Assembly (NCBI GenBank): GCA_000237975.1
Contig: CP003179.1
Coordinates: 2,108,001-2,172,000 of the forward strand
Direction of reading: 5' to 3'
Length of the DNA: 64,000 nt
Origin: Sulfobacillus acidophilus DSM 10332
Lineage (GTDB): Bacteria > Bacillota > Sulfobacillia > Sulfobacillales > Sulfobacillaceae
Within the stretch, counting starts at the first letter, position 1. Each line of letters starts with the position of its first letter. Made by a program: the position numbers and the translations under genes. Of the stretch, positions 35,812 through 44,519 are shown piece after piece. Under the pieces are notes generated by a model. It ran no database searches and had not been told where the DNA came from. It worked only from the letters and a program-made list of their open reading frames with translations.

Positions 35812-36267
35812 TTAATGATCCCCCTTGGAATGGTTGGCGTTGTCGTGCGATTGGTGATCGGATCCCTGATGGTCTCCGGAATGGTCTTTCCCGGCCACAT
35901 TCAGGTGCGCCTCGATGCCGGTCGCGACCCAGGCTTTGTTTTTGGCCATCACTTGGGCCGTGACCTGCAACTGGTGGTTGTTCAAAGCCGCCATAATACC
36001 CGCGGCGGTTCCTTGGGCTTCCAACGAAATCCGCGTGGTCGGCGCCAAATCGATCGTCACCAGTTTTCCGGACGTCGTTTTAATTTCGATGGACGGTCCG
36101 GTCAACGAGCCGCTTTCAAAAACGCCTCGAAAAACCTGATGGGCATGATCGCCGTGATCGCCCGGATCGGGATGGTCATGGGCAAACGCGACGCCCGAAA
36201 CCAATACCAGGCCGCCGGCGATCGCCATGCCGGCCAGCTTTGTGGCGAAGTGTGCCAGTTCCGTCAC
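35812..36267 (-). CDS. Secreted His-rich protein
   Basis: 151 residues. A signal peptide runs to VSGVAFAHD (cleavage after AFA is likely). His-rich ends flank a central beta-like domain: HDHPDPGDHGDHAH near residue 30 and a His/Asp-rich tail of about 25 residues. The middle part (FRGVFESGSLTGPSIEIKTTSG) resembles DUF5666-like domains. Metal binding is suggested by composition only. Confidence 0.7.
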   Translation of the reverse strand: MTELAHFATKLAGMAIAGGLVLVSGVAFAHDHPDPGDHGDHAHQVFRGVFESGSLTGPSIEIKTTSGKLVTIDLAPTTRISLEAQGTAAGIMAALNNHQLQVTAQVMAKNKAWVATGIEAHLNVAGKDHSGDHQGSDHQSHDNANHSKGDH

Positions 36268-36399
36268 CTTCTTTCACTGATTTTCGTCACCAGGGAGAAT
36301 AATTCGGTTTGATATGCCGGACTCCTTTTTTCATAAGGGACTTTTTCATCGGGCCGAACATCCGTTGACACACACCTTTTCAGTATCCCGCATCCCCGG

Positions 36400-36870
36400 A
36401 CGTACCATACCCGAGGCCCAACGGTCCGCTTGACTTCGCCACTAACACCCGAATGGTTCCGACCGCGACCGGTTTCTCGGCATCTTTCGTAATTCGCGGA
36501 TCACAGGCGACAACACCGCCAGGACCTTTTTCCAGTAAACCCGTTACCGTCAACCGCACCCGAATCGTATTCCCAATATACGTCGGGACCACAAACCTGA
36601 GCCGGGCAATGCCGCAAAAAGCCAAAACGATGCCAGGTTAAAACTCCATAAGGCCGGTCGCCACCAACGGCAGCAACGTACCATGGATAATTCGCTGGAC
36701 CAAAAAGACTCCGGACAGCCCATTCCCTATGAAGCGGATACCAGTCCCCGCTTAAGGCCGCAAAAGGACCAAATCGCTTTCGGTTATCGTACGTCCCCGG
36801 GTTTCCCATGCATCGCCCGTTTGATAACGGCAAACACGCGATTGAACATCTCGCGTACTCTTTCGGGCTA
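36400..36870 (-). pseudogene. Degraded copy of the MaoC dehydratase gene
   Basis: Fragments in several frames match the intact protein at 3784-4224: FAALSGDWYPLH, then ARLRFVVPTYIGNTIRVRLTV and the C-terminal IRVLVAKSS. Frameshifts and small gaps break every part, and no start is usable. With 41290-41770 it forms a decayed second copy of the MaoC/PEP-mutase pair. Confidence 0.75.
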
Positions 36871-36933
36871 AATGTCACGAAGTCTAAAGAGGTACCATAA
36901 CCCAAACCTTCGATCAATTATCACTTATGACAC

Positions 36934-36976
36934 TTGACACGCGCAAACCACGAGATAATATGGAAACGTATCCATA
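36934..36976 (+). promoter_or_regulatory. Promoter with LacI-type operator for the ribose-type ABC operon
   Basis: TTGACA (36934-36939) and TAATAT (36956-36961) are 16 bases apart. The palindrome TATGGAAACGTATCCATA at 36959-36976 overlaps the -10 and the start site, so the LacI product encoded at the end of the operon probably represses it. Confidence 0.65.
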
Positions 36977-37001
36977 GATGATCTGTGAAGGGGTGTCTTT
37001 G

Positions 37002-38066
37002 ATGAAAAAACGGACCATAGGGTTACTAATGGGTTCCCTACTGGCCAGCACCGTGATCGCCGGCTGCGGCAGCTCCTCATCGGGCGCCCATGCGTCGGCG
37101 CCCAGCAAAGACTTAGTGTACTTCATTTTTACCGGATATAGCGCCCCGTACTTTGCCCCCATGGCCCAAGCCGTTCAACAAGCCGCCAAGTATTATCCAG
37201 ACCTTAACTTAAAAATTGTTAACGCTAACGGCTCTCCGTCTCAGGAGATTACGGATATAAATGAGGCGGTAGCCAACGGCGCCAAGGGAATAATTTTAAA
37301 TCCGGTCAACGGATCTGTTACAAATGCCGCCGTTCAGGCCATGAAACAAGGCGTCCCGGTCATCACTATCGATCGGGACGTGAATAACCCTCAAGGCCGG
37401 GATGTTTTTATCGGAGATAACGACAAACAGTTGGGTATTTTGCAAACCCAGTATGCCCTACAATATCTTCAATCACATAATGTACCCAAACCATGGAATG
37501 TTGCCGTCTTACAGGGGACACTTGGTTCAAGTACAGCCATCGACCGTCTAGCCGGGGCCATGGAGGCGTTAAAGCCCTACTTAGCCAACGGATCGGTCAA
37601 GGTAGTGTTAAACGAATCGGCTAACTTTGAGACCGATACGGCTCTAACCGTCATGTCAGAATTTCTTGCCAAGACCACCAACGTCCAGCTGGTCATTGCA
37701 TCCAACGACGCCATGGCGTTGGGCGCGATTACGGCATTACAAAACGCCGGACTGAAACCCGGCCAAAATGTTCTGGTGGTCGGTGCCGATGCGCAACCTC
37801 AAAGCCTTACGGATGTGGCAAACGGAACGCAACTCGATACGGTGACCCATTCTCCGTTCGTGGAAGCGTACTGGGCCGTAGAAGCGATGGATAATCTCCT
37901 TCAATATCACATTAAGCCCCCCACAAAATATCTTCACGGCGATATCATTATCCCCATGACGCTGGTAACCAAACAAAATGTGGGGCAGGTTGCGGGATGG
38001 GGGACCCCCCAAGTAGTACCTCCGTTGCCGTACGGGCATGCTTCCGCACACACCGTAACCCAATAA
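37002..38066 (+). CDS. Ribose-type sugar ABC transporter substrate-binding lipoprotein
   Basis: Start at the ATG 37002-37004 (GAAGGGG upstream), 354 residues; a longer frame starts at 36978. The signal peptide ends in TVIAGC, with lipid Cys at residue 22. The mature part is a RbsB-like type 1 periplasmic binding protein: SAPYFAPMAQAVQQAAK, DINEAVANGAKGIILNPVN, VPVITIDRDVN and LVIASNDAMALGAITAL. It precedes an ABC ATPase and RbsC-like permease, with a stem-loop in between. Substrate likely a monosaccharide; not defined. Confidence 0.88.
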   Translation: MKKRTIGLLMGSLLASTVIAGCGSSSSGAHASAPSKDLVYFIFTGYSAPYFAPMAQAVQQAAKYYPDLNLKIVNANGSPSQEITDINEAVANGAKGIILNPVNGSVTNAAVQAMKQGVPVITIDRDVNNPQGRDVFIGDNDKQLGILQTQYALQYLQSHNVPKPWNVAVLQGTLGSSTAIDRLAGAMEALKPYLANGSVKVVLNESANFETDTALTVMSEFLAKTTNVQLVIASNDAMALGAITALQNAGLKPGQNVLVVGADAQPQSLTDVANGTQLDTVTHSPFVEAYWAVEAMDNLLQYHIKPPTKYLHGDIIIPMTLVTKQNVGQVAGWGTPQVVPPLPYGHASAHTVTQ

Positions 38067-38072
38067 TTCGTC

Positions 38073-38105
38073 AGAAGGCCTTAGATTCATAGGCTAAGGC
38101 CTTCT
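38073..38105 (+). terminator. Stem-loop between receptor and ATPase genes
   Basis: AGAAGGCCTTAG (38073-38084) pairs perfectly with CTAAGGCCTTCT (38094-38105). Short T stretch only, so partial termination or transcript protection is likely. Confidence 0.65.
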
Positions 38106-38123
38106 TAACCGGAGGATAAATCA

Positions 38124-38897
38124 ATGGACAACGAATCTCCCCAAACTCCGTTGTTATCGATACGCAACTTATCGAAATCTTTCGGGCCGATTAAGGCCGT
38201 CAACAACGTGAGTCTCGACATCATGGTTGGAGAGGTGGTCGGTCTTGTCGGTGATAATGCAGCGGGAAAATCCACATTTCTAAGTCTCTTAACCGGGTAC
38301 CATCGAAAAGATACCGGAGAGTTTATATACCGGGGGAAACCTGTTTCGGTGTCGTCCCCGCGTGAAAGCAGGAATCGGCTGAAGATTGAAATGGTATACC
38401 AAAATCTCTCTCTCGCCCCTGATTTACCGGTGTGGCAAAACATGTTTTTAGGCGAAGAACGGCGCCGCTTCGGCGTCTTTAACGATCGGAAAGCCATGGT
38501 CTCCGATGCCGATAAGGTTCTGCAGGAACTTAACGCCAAAGCCCGAGCCACCGACATTGTAGGGACCTTGTCAGGGGGAGAACAACAACTGGTCGCCATT
38601 GGACGGGCCCTGTTGTTCGAACGGGATTTGATCATTATGGACGAACCGACCGCTGCCATTTCGGTAGCAAAAATCGAAGACGTGCTCCGCTTGATTGTAC
38701 AGCTTAAAAGCCGTGGAAAATCCGTGATATTGGTGAGCCACCGATTGGAAGACGTGTTAACCGTGGCAGACCGTATCGTAGTTTTTTCCCACGGAACCGT
38801 CAAATCTATTTTACCTAACCGTCATCTTAATATCTCCGACCTTATCCAAGTCATGTTCGATCGAAAAAAGGAGGCCACGGATAATGCAGAAAATTAG
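38124..38897 (+). CDS. Sugar ABC transporter ATPase, single nucleotide-binding domain
   Basis: 257 residues with Walker A GDNAAGKST near residue 44, signature LSGGEQQLVAIGRAL near residue 152, Walker B LIIMDEPTA near residue 171 and switch His in LVSHR. Ribose ATPases such as RbsA normally have two such domains (about 500 residues); this one has one, like FrcA-type proteins, so it should work as a dimer. It overlaps the permease gene by 14 bases. Confidence 0.88.
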   Translation: MDNESPQTPLLSIRNLSKSFGPIKAVNNVSLDIMVGEVVGLVGDNAAGKSTFLSLLTGYHRKDTGEFIYRGKPVSVSSPRESRNRLKIEMVYQNLSLAPDLPVWQNMFLGEERRRFGVFNDRKAMVSDADKVLQELNAKARATDIVGTLSGGEQQLVAIGRALLFERDLIIMDEPTAAISVAKIEDVLRLIVQLKSRGKSVILVSHRLEDVLTVADRIVVFSHGTVKSILPNRHLNISDLIQVMFDRKKEATDNAEN

Positions 38898-39846
38898 TCA
38901 ACGGATTTTTGGGGCCTCCGGTAGCGTGAAGCGACCCATTTTGTTCATCATATTAGCACTCATCATCTCCGGTGCGATAGCTCCTTCGTTCTTGACATCA
39001 CGGAATTTGAGCGCCCTATTGGTCAGCACCAGTTTTCTGGTGGTCGTGACGGTCGGTGAAGCCTTGGTGATCATGACCGGCATGATTGACCTGGGGGTTG
39101 AAAGTATTCTGGCTTCCGGTGGAATGCTGGTCGCCTTTTTAACGGTGATGCATCATATTTCCGGAAGTGTGTCTATCGTCTTAACGTTATTGGTCGGTTT
39201 GGTTGTCGGCCTCGTTGTCGGACTTTTGGTCACGAAAGGGCGTATTCCGTCGTTTATTGTAACCTTGGGGACATACTGGGGGCTTAAAGGCATTGCTCTT
39301 CTGTTTAACGGCGGTAACTATATCAGTCCCAATAACGGCGAATTCGGTTTCTCCGGATTAGCCGGCCATATTTTGGGCATTCCCACCCTCGTGATCATCA
39401 TGATAGTTATCGTAACCCTCGCACAAATCGTCCTCAGTTATACCCCGATCGGAACGTGGATCAAGAGTGTCGGTTCCAATGAGCTCTCCGCGAAAACTGT
39501 GGGACTCAACGTAGATGCTCTCAAAATTGCGACCTTTATGATTTCCGGTGTTTTAGCGGCGTTTGCCGGGGTTCTCATCGCGGCCTGGCAAGGATCCATG
39601 TACCCCACTACAGGAGCCGGGTATTCCTTGCAGGCTATCGCCGCAGTCATTTTAGGCGGTATCCCCTTTACCGGAGGGCGAGGAACTATCGTAGGTGCGG
39701 CCATAGGCGCACTAATTATCGGCCTTATCAGTGATATGATTGTTCTGTTGGGGTTACCGTCCCTATATGAATATATTTTCGTCGCGATAATCTTGGTGAT
39801 TGCCGGCCTTCAGGCACGGGCGGCCGGTTCGGGGATTGTGAAGTAA
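38884..39846 (+). CDS. Sugar ABC transporter permease, RbsC type
   Basis: 320 residues with about eight to ten membrane helices and the RbsC-family patterns: VGEALVIMTGMIDLGVESILASGG, IPSFIVTLGTYWGLKG, VGSNELSAKTVGLNV and AIAAVILGGIPFTGGRGTIVGA. It starts inside the end of the ATPase gene, so expression is coupled. The LacI gene follows two bases later. Confidence 0.88.
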   Translation: MQKISQRIFGASGSVKRPILFIILALIISGAIAPSFLTSRNLSALLVSTSFLVVVTVGEALVIMTGMIDLGVESILASGGMLVAFLTVMHHISGSVSIVLTLLVGLVVGLVVGLLVTKGRIPSFIVTLGTYWGLKGIALLFNGGNYISPNNGEFGFSGLAGHILGIPTLVIIMIVIVTLAQIVLSYTPIGTWIKSVGSNELSAKTVGLNVDALKIATFMISGVLAAFAGVLIAAWQGSMYPTTGAGYSLQAIAAVILGGIPFTGGRGTIVGAAIGALIIGLISDMIVLLGLPSLYEYIFVAIILVIAGLQARAAGSGIVK

Positions 39847-39848
39847 CG

Positions 39849-40841
39849 ATGGCTACCATTAAAGACATTGCACGACGTGCCGGCGTTGGCGTTGCAACCG
39901 TCTCCCGGGCTCTTAATCGGACCGGATATGTCAAGCCAACGACATTGAAAAAGATTTTAGTAGCCGCAGACGAGTTGGGTTATGTCCCCAATAGACAAGC
40001 TCGCGCCATGGTGAATGGTGCCACCATGACGCTAGGCATTTTGATTCCGGACATGGACAACTCATTATTCATGAGGATTGTCCGTGGCATAAACGACGCC
40101 GCTTATCCACTAGGATATTCTTTATTGGTGATGGATTCCCGAGGCAATCCAGAATGGGAACGACAAATCCTTCGGACTATGCTCGAACTGCGGGCTGACG
40201 GAGTCATTTTATTTGCTACCCCAGGAACCCCGGACTTAATTCCGACTATTGAGGGTACACCGCTAGTCGTTTTGGACCGGTTAATTCCTGGTTCGTCAGT
40301 ACCTCAAATATCGGTCGACCACTACTGGGGAGCACGGCAAGCAGTGGAATTACTTCTAAAGGAATGCCGTTATCCGCCTGCCTTTTTATCCGGTCCGTCG
40401 ATGGTGACCAGTTCAACGCCACGACTGCAGGGATATTTAGACGCTTTAGAGCATGCGGGGTTTAGCAGTCGGGAATCACGGATTGCCCCAGGAAATTTCA
40501 CGTATGAAGGGGGTTACCATGGAATGCGATCTTTACTTACCGCCATTTCCACCTCTCTTCCCTTGGACGGCGTATTTGCGGCCAACGACCTGTCTGCGTT
40601 AGGGGCGCTACGCGCTATCCGCGAGTCAGGATATGTCTGTCCCGATGATATCCGCGTCGTTGGGTTTGACGATATCGAGGCGGCCCGATACGTGAATCCG
40701 TCGCTCACTACGATCCGTCAACCCATGGACCAAATCGGCCAAACCGCGCTGCGGATGTTATTGGCACAAATTCGTGGTCACGAATTAAAAGACCGGCTTG
40801 TAACGCTGCCCGGACAGCTGATTCGACGGGAATCGTGCTAA
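39849..40841 (+). CDS. LacI-family repressor of the ribose-type ABC operon
   Basis: 330 residues. The N-terminus TIKDIARRAGVGVATVSRALN is a typical LacI helix-turn-helix, followed by an effector domain (LIPDMDNSLFMRIVRGIND, PLVVLDRLI, FAANDLSALGALRAI). It is the last gene of the operon, and the palindrome at 36959-36976 overlapping the promoter is its probable operator. Confidence 0.88.
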   Translation: MATIKDIARRAGVGVATVSRALNRTGYVKPTTLKKILVAADELGYVPNRQARAMVNGATMTLGILIPDMDNSLFMRIVRGINDAAYPLGYSLLVMDSRGNPEWERQILRTMLELRADGVILFATPGTPDLIPTIEGTPLVVLDRLIPGSSVPQISVDHYWGARQAVELLLKECRYPPAFLSGPSMVTSSTPRLQGYLDALEHAGFSSRESRIAPGNFTYEGGYHGMRSLLTAISTSLPLDGVFAANDLSALGALRAIRESGYVCPDDIRVVGFDDIEAARYVNPSLTTIRQPMDQIGQTALRMLLAQIRGHELKDRLVTLPGQLIRRESC

Positions 40842-41289
40842 GTTCCAGGTTCCTGAAGGATTTTGATCGGTTTGTTGCCGCTGTCAGAGCACGTAATATC
40901 GTCGATTTCGCCTAATGGCGGCCGCGTCGGGCTAATGCCCGGGTCCAACCGTCGAATCCTTAACTTTCGCTTAGTAGTCTTATGAATTGGAAGTTCATGA
41001 TGCCGAACATGACCCGACAGTGTAAACCCGTCTGCTTGCTCGTCGTTGCAAGGTACTTTGGGTTGATCCGGTACCTTGGCGTGTTATGAACCGCAAGAGG
41101 TAAAAGCCGGGCAAACGAATTGTGTGCGTCGGTCGTTTCGAAGGATCTATTCTGTTGTTTTTGCCTAAAACGCTCCTCGCTTGTGGCAGAGCTAGCGGCC
41201 GTCCCCACTGAGAAACTCATGCATCGCCGCATAGCCGTGGGATCAATAAGAATCAAACTGGCATCACCCCGTGCTTTCTCCACGGTTGT
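40842..41289. other. Gene-free decayed region
   Basis: No coding frame with a ribosome site. A minus-strand frame of about 107 codons at 40960-41283 has no recognised family. This is probably degraded DNA at the edge of the decayed PEP-mutase copy. Confidence 0.35.
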
Positions 41290-41770
41290 TCAACCCGCTT
41301 TCCCGCGGACGAATCACCTCGTCGATTAAGACCGCTCCAGGCGCGATATCCGGATGCATGGCGAGGTTTAATCCCTCTGCCGCTAACGCGTCCGTTCGAG
41401 CAATGACGACCCGATCGGTGACCCAAGCGTTGAAGGAGACATGGCTCTTGGCCACCGTCTCGTTGACCGAAACGACCGCCTTGCCGATCATATGCCCGCA
41501 TTTTTTCGGCGCGACCTGATCTTCCAATGGAATTCCGGAACCCCCCGCCCGGATTGCCGTAGCCCGTGTCGGCATCATCGGTAATGCGACGGCATCGACG
41601 ATGCGCCGGGTGTTATCCGACCAATTCGGTCAGCGTCAAAAGCCCGACATCGGGTCAACCCAAACGGGAGGCGGCCGTTCCGAAACCCGTCATGTACACG
41701 ACCGAAAAACCGGCTTCTTCGATCAATCGGGCGCTTAACGCATCATAGGCGCAAGGCGCACGACGCGCTT
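41290..41770 (-). pseudogene. Degraded copy of the PEP-mutase/isocitrate-lyase-type gene
   Basis: Minus-strand fragments match the intact gene at 4240-5127: LEDQVAPKKCGHM with the catalytic loop, VVIARTDALAAEGLN, and near 41690-41762 the N-terminal segment with VVYMTGFGT-like sequence. Frames change several times and the C-terminal third is missing. It is in the same orientation and order relative to the MaoC remnant at 36400-36870 as in the intact pair, with the ABC/LacI operon between. Confidence 0.8.
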
Positions 41771-41994
41771 AAATTTCGGCTCGTCAACGGGCGATCCGGC
41801 CGGTCGCCTTTTCCGTTCCTAACTCAATAACACCATTCCCTTGTCCCTGTCATCCACTACCGGATTTTCCCGTGCTAGGGCATGTGCCGATGGGACGCAA
41901 AGGGGGTGAGGCCCCTCGGCCCTCTGGATGGCCCGAAAGGATGTTGTGTACAATTAACAAAAACCGCACAAGTGACGAATGGAAGTGACCCTTC

Positions 41995-44247
41995 ATGAAA
42001 TCGACTCGTGAACCCGAGCGGCTATCGCCGCTAGTTGCCGATCTCGGAGCCATGCGCCGGCGTCGCGGAATATCGCAGGCGGAACTGGCCCGACGTGCCG
42101 GGTGCACCCGCAGTTTTGTCCACGCCATGGAACATGGCGTAACCATACCGTCCCTTCCACGCCTTACGGCCCTCGGCGACGCCCTAGGCCTGCGATTAGT
42201 CTGGGAGCCCCAAGCCGGTCACCGCGGGCGGGAATGGGCAACCCTTCGTTTCGATACGATAACCTTAGATGAGGTTCCCGGCATGGTATGCACCGTAGCG
42301 CAATCGATCTTACCAGCCGAACAGGTCCAATTTGATATGGCTCCCGGCTATCCTTATTCTTTGGGGGAATCGCCATCACGTCCACTTACAATGGACAGCC
42401 ATCACTACATTCTCCAATTTCGTGCCGGACGACTAATCGTCGAGCGTTCATTTTTATTGGACACCGAGGCCGATGCCCTACTAGAAAAGGCATGGGCTAC
42501 CGTCGACGCCTGGCTCGAAAACTACCGTGCAGCCTATCAGGCCCGAATTTTTCGCATGCTGTTCGACACGGCCACCCGATTAAGCGAAGAAAGGGACCCC
42601 ACCCCGCTTTTGCAACAAGCCGTCAACCGGGCCCGGGAATTCCTGCAATCGGATTTATCTTATGTGACCCTGATGGATCGCGATCGAAATACCGTTCATA
42701 TGAAAGTGGCATCCGGTCACCGACACCCTGACTTCCTTCGTATTGTGCTTCCTCTCGGTGTCGGTTTAGGCGGCCGGGTGGCCCGCGACCGAACGCCGTT
42801 AGCTGTTCCCGACTATTTGAATGCCGACACGCTGGACCATGATCCGCAGACTGATGCCATCGTGCGGCAAGAAGGTATTCGAGCTATTTTAGGAGTGCCG
42901 TTAATTGTTCGTAATAATGTCTTAGGCGTGATGTTTGCGGCCAAGCGAGAACCGGCCCGGTTTACCGATTTGGAAGTGACCTTGCTACAATCGTTGGCCG
43001 ATTTTTCCGCATTGGCCTTAGACAACGCCGAGGCGTTCCGACATCTGCAACACTTGGCGGACTATCGCGCTTTAGCCCAGACGGACGCCGAATCCGGTAT
43101 GCGCCTTTACAAGTTGGCGCTTAATCTGGAGCGTATGGCTGCAACCAGCTTAACCGAACACCTGGATTTGTCCCATATGCTAGGGGTATTGCGAGAGCTT
43201 CTTCAACGCGACGTCATACTCACCGATCTGGCTTACAGGCCGATGGTCCCGCTCTCTGTGGTCGCACCCCGCAATTGGATCCGGGAACGCCAAGGGGAGA
43301 CTTTAGCGGTCACCAGTGCACAAAAACGGACGTTTCAAGCATCAGACCGTCTTTTGGTCCTCCCGGTCATTGTCCGCGGCCGAGTCTCCGGATGGCTTTG
43401 GGTTGAACAAGACGGGGATCCCATACCGCCCGCTTTGCGCCATTCGTTAGAGACGGTGGCGCGCATCATCGGCTTATATCTGTCTACCGAGACGCACCGC
43501 TCGGAGGTGGGCCAGGACGTGATCACTCAACTGGTAACCAATGCGTATCCTGGCCCGGCTCGTACCCTGAACCGATGGCCCATATTACAAGCTGACCATA
43601 GATCCTATCTCCTGTATCTAAAAACCTCGAATACCTTAAACCGCCCGATATACTTACAACAGTTATTACAACACCTCATCCACGAGCGGCCGGACGATTT
43701 GCTGGGCCTTTATCAAGACTATCTCATCGGCATCACCGCCGACTCCGACGAACACCGCTTGGCAGACACGCTCGCCCGAATTGCTCAGGAAACCGGCTGG
43801 GACCGTCGGTCACTGGTTGTCGTCCCAGGAGACCGGACCCCGGATCCGGCCGTTACTGCCCAAACGATTCGACAGGCCATTGGGGAACTGGATATCTTGG
43901 CCGACGTCCTTAAACACTCGATAACGCCGGCCCGGCGGTTAAAACTCGTATGGGATGTTTCCCGCGGAAATGTTGAACGACTGGATACCCTCATGCGCGA
44001 GCATTTGTCGCCTATCTCGGACGACCCGGATCTGCTGAACACGCTATACACCTATTTTTCGTTGGGGCAAAACCAAAAACAGACAGCCAAAGCACTCGCC
44101 ATCCATTTGAACACCCTTCGGTACCGCTTGGATAAGGCACGGGACAAGCTGGGAGACGTATTCCACGACCCGGTCAAACGGCTATCCCTAGAGCTGGCGC
44201 TCACAATATGGGACACCATATCGTGGAACCGTCTTCCCCCCTCATAA
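41995..44247 (+). CDS. Regulator with XRE, GAF and PucR-type HTH domains
   Basis: 750 residues. Residues about 13-65 are an XRE/HTH_3 domain (GISQAELARRAGCTRSFVHAMEHG). After a linker, residues about 185-345 form a GAF sensor domain (DLSYVTLMDRDRNTVHMK, then GLGGRVARD and LGVPLIVRNNVLGVMF). The C-terminal 60 residues are a PucR/CdaR HTH (YFSLGQNQKQTAKALAIHLNTLRYRLDKA). PucR-like proteins usually have only the C-terminal DNA-binding domain, so two are unusual. It sits just upstream of a symporter/acyl-CoA synthetase operon in the same direction and probably activates it. Confidence 0.85.
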   Translation: MKSTREPERLSPLVADLGAMRRRRGISQAELARRAGCTRSFVHAMEHGVTIPSLPRLTALGDALGLRLVWEPQAGHRGREWATLRFDTITLDEVPGMVCTVAQSILPAEQVQFDMAPGYPYSLGESPSRPLTMDSHHYILQFRAGRLIVERSFLLDTEADALLEKAWATVDAWLENYRAAYQARIFRMLFDTATRLSEERDPTPLLQQAVNRAREFLQSDLSYVTLMDRDRNTVHMKVASGHRHPDFLRIVLPLGVGLGGRVARDRTPLAVPDYLNADTLDHDPQTDAIVRQEGIRAILGVPLIVRNNVLGVMFAAKREPARFTDLEVTLLQSLADFSALALDNAEAFRHLQHLADYRALAQTDAESGMRLYKLALNLERMAATSLTEHLDLSHMLGVLRELLQRDVILTDLAYRPMVPLSVVAPRNWIRERQGETLAVTSAQKRTFQASDRLLVLPVIVRGRVSGWLWVEQDGDPIPPALRHSLETVARIIGLYLSTETHRSEVGQDVITQLVTNAYPGPARTLNRWPILQADHRSYLLYLKTSNTLNRPIYLQQLLQHLIHERPDDLLGLYQDYLIGITADSDEHRLADTLARIAQETGWDRRSLVVVPGDRTPDPAVTAQTIRQAIGELDILADVLKHSITPARRLKLVWDVSRGNVERLDTLMREHLSPISDDPDLLNTLYTYFSLGQNQKQTAKALAIHLNTLRYRLDKARDKLGDVFHDPVKRLSLELALTIWDTISWNRLPPS

Positions 44248-44354
44248 ATTTATCATCGGAATTTTGTGTCGACTTGCCGAAGACAGATTAACTCTAATTG
44301 TCGTAGTTTATTGCTGTCGTCTCATTCTCGTTTCCCCGTGTTAGGAGGTTTTTT

Positions 44355-44519
44355 ATGCCAGGACTTACGGTATTGATCTTAATCATTCTGGGTTGGCTGG
44401 TGTTTAACTGGTTACCGGGGTACCTTCTGTTGAAGCGGGCAGATCGTGGTGATCAAATCAGTCAAGCCATCATCCGGCGCTACGCGAAAAACCCATCGGG
44501 CGAGGAGGCCGGCTTATGA
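44355..44519 (+). CDS. 54-aa single-helix membrane peptide paired with symporter
   Basis: The ATG at 44355-44357 follows TAGGAGG. One strong hydrophobic helix (LTVLILIILGWLVFNWLPGYLLL) is followed by a charged tail. It ends in an ATGA overlap with the symporter start at 44516, so the two are co-translated. Another SSS carrier in this window (9827-11350) also has a small membrane partner, though unrelated in sequence by eye. Confidence 0.75.
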   Translation: MPGLTVLILIILGWLVFNWLPGYLLLKRADRGDQISQAIIRRYAKNPSGEEAGL

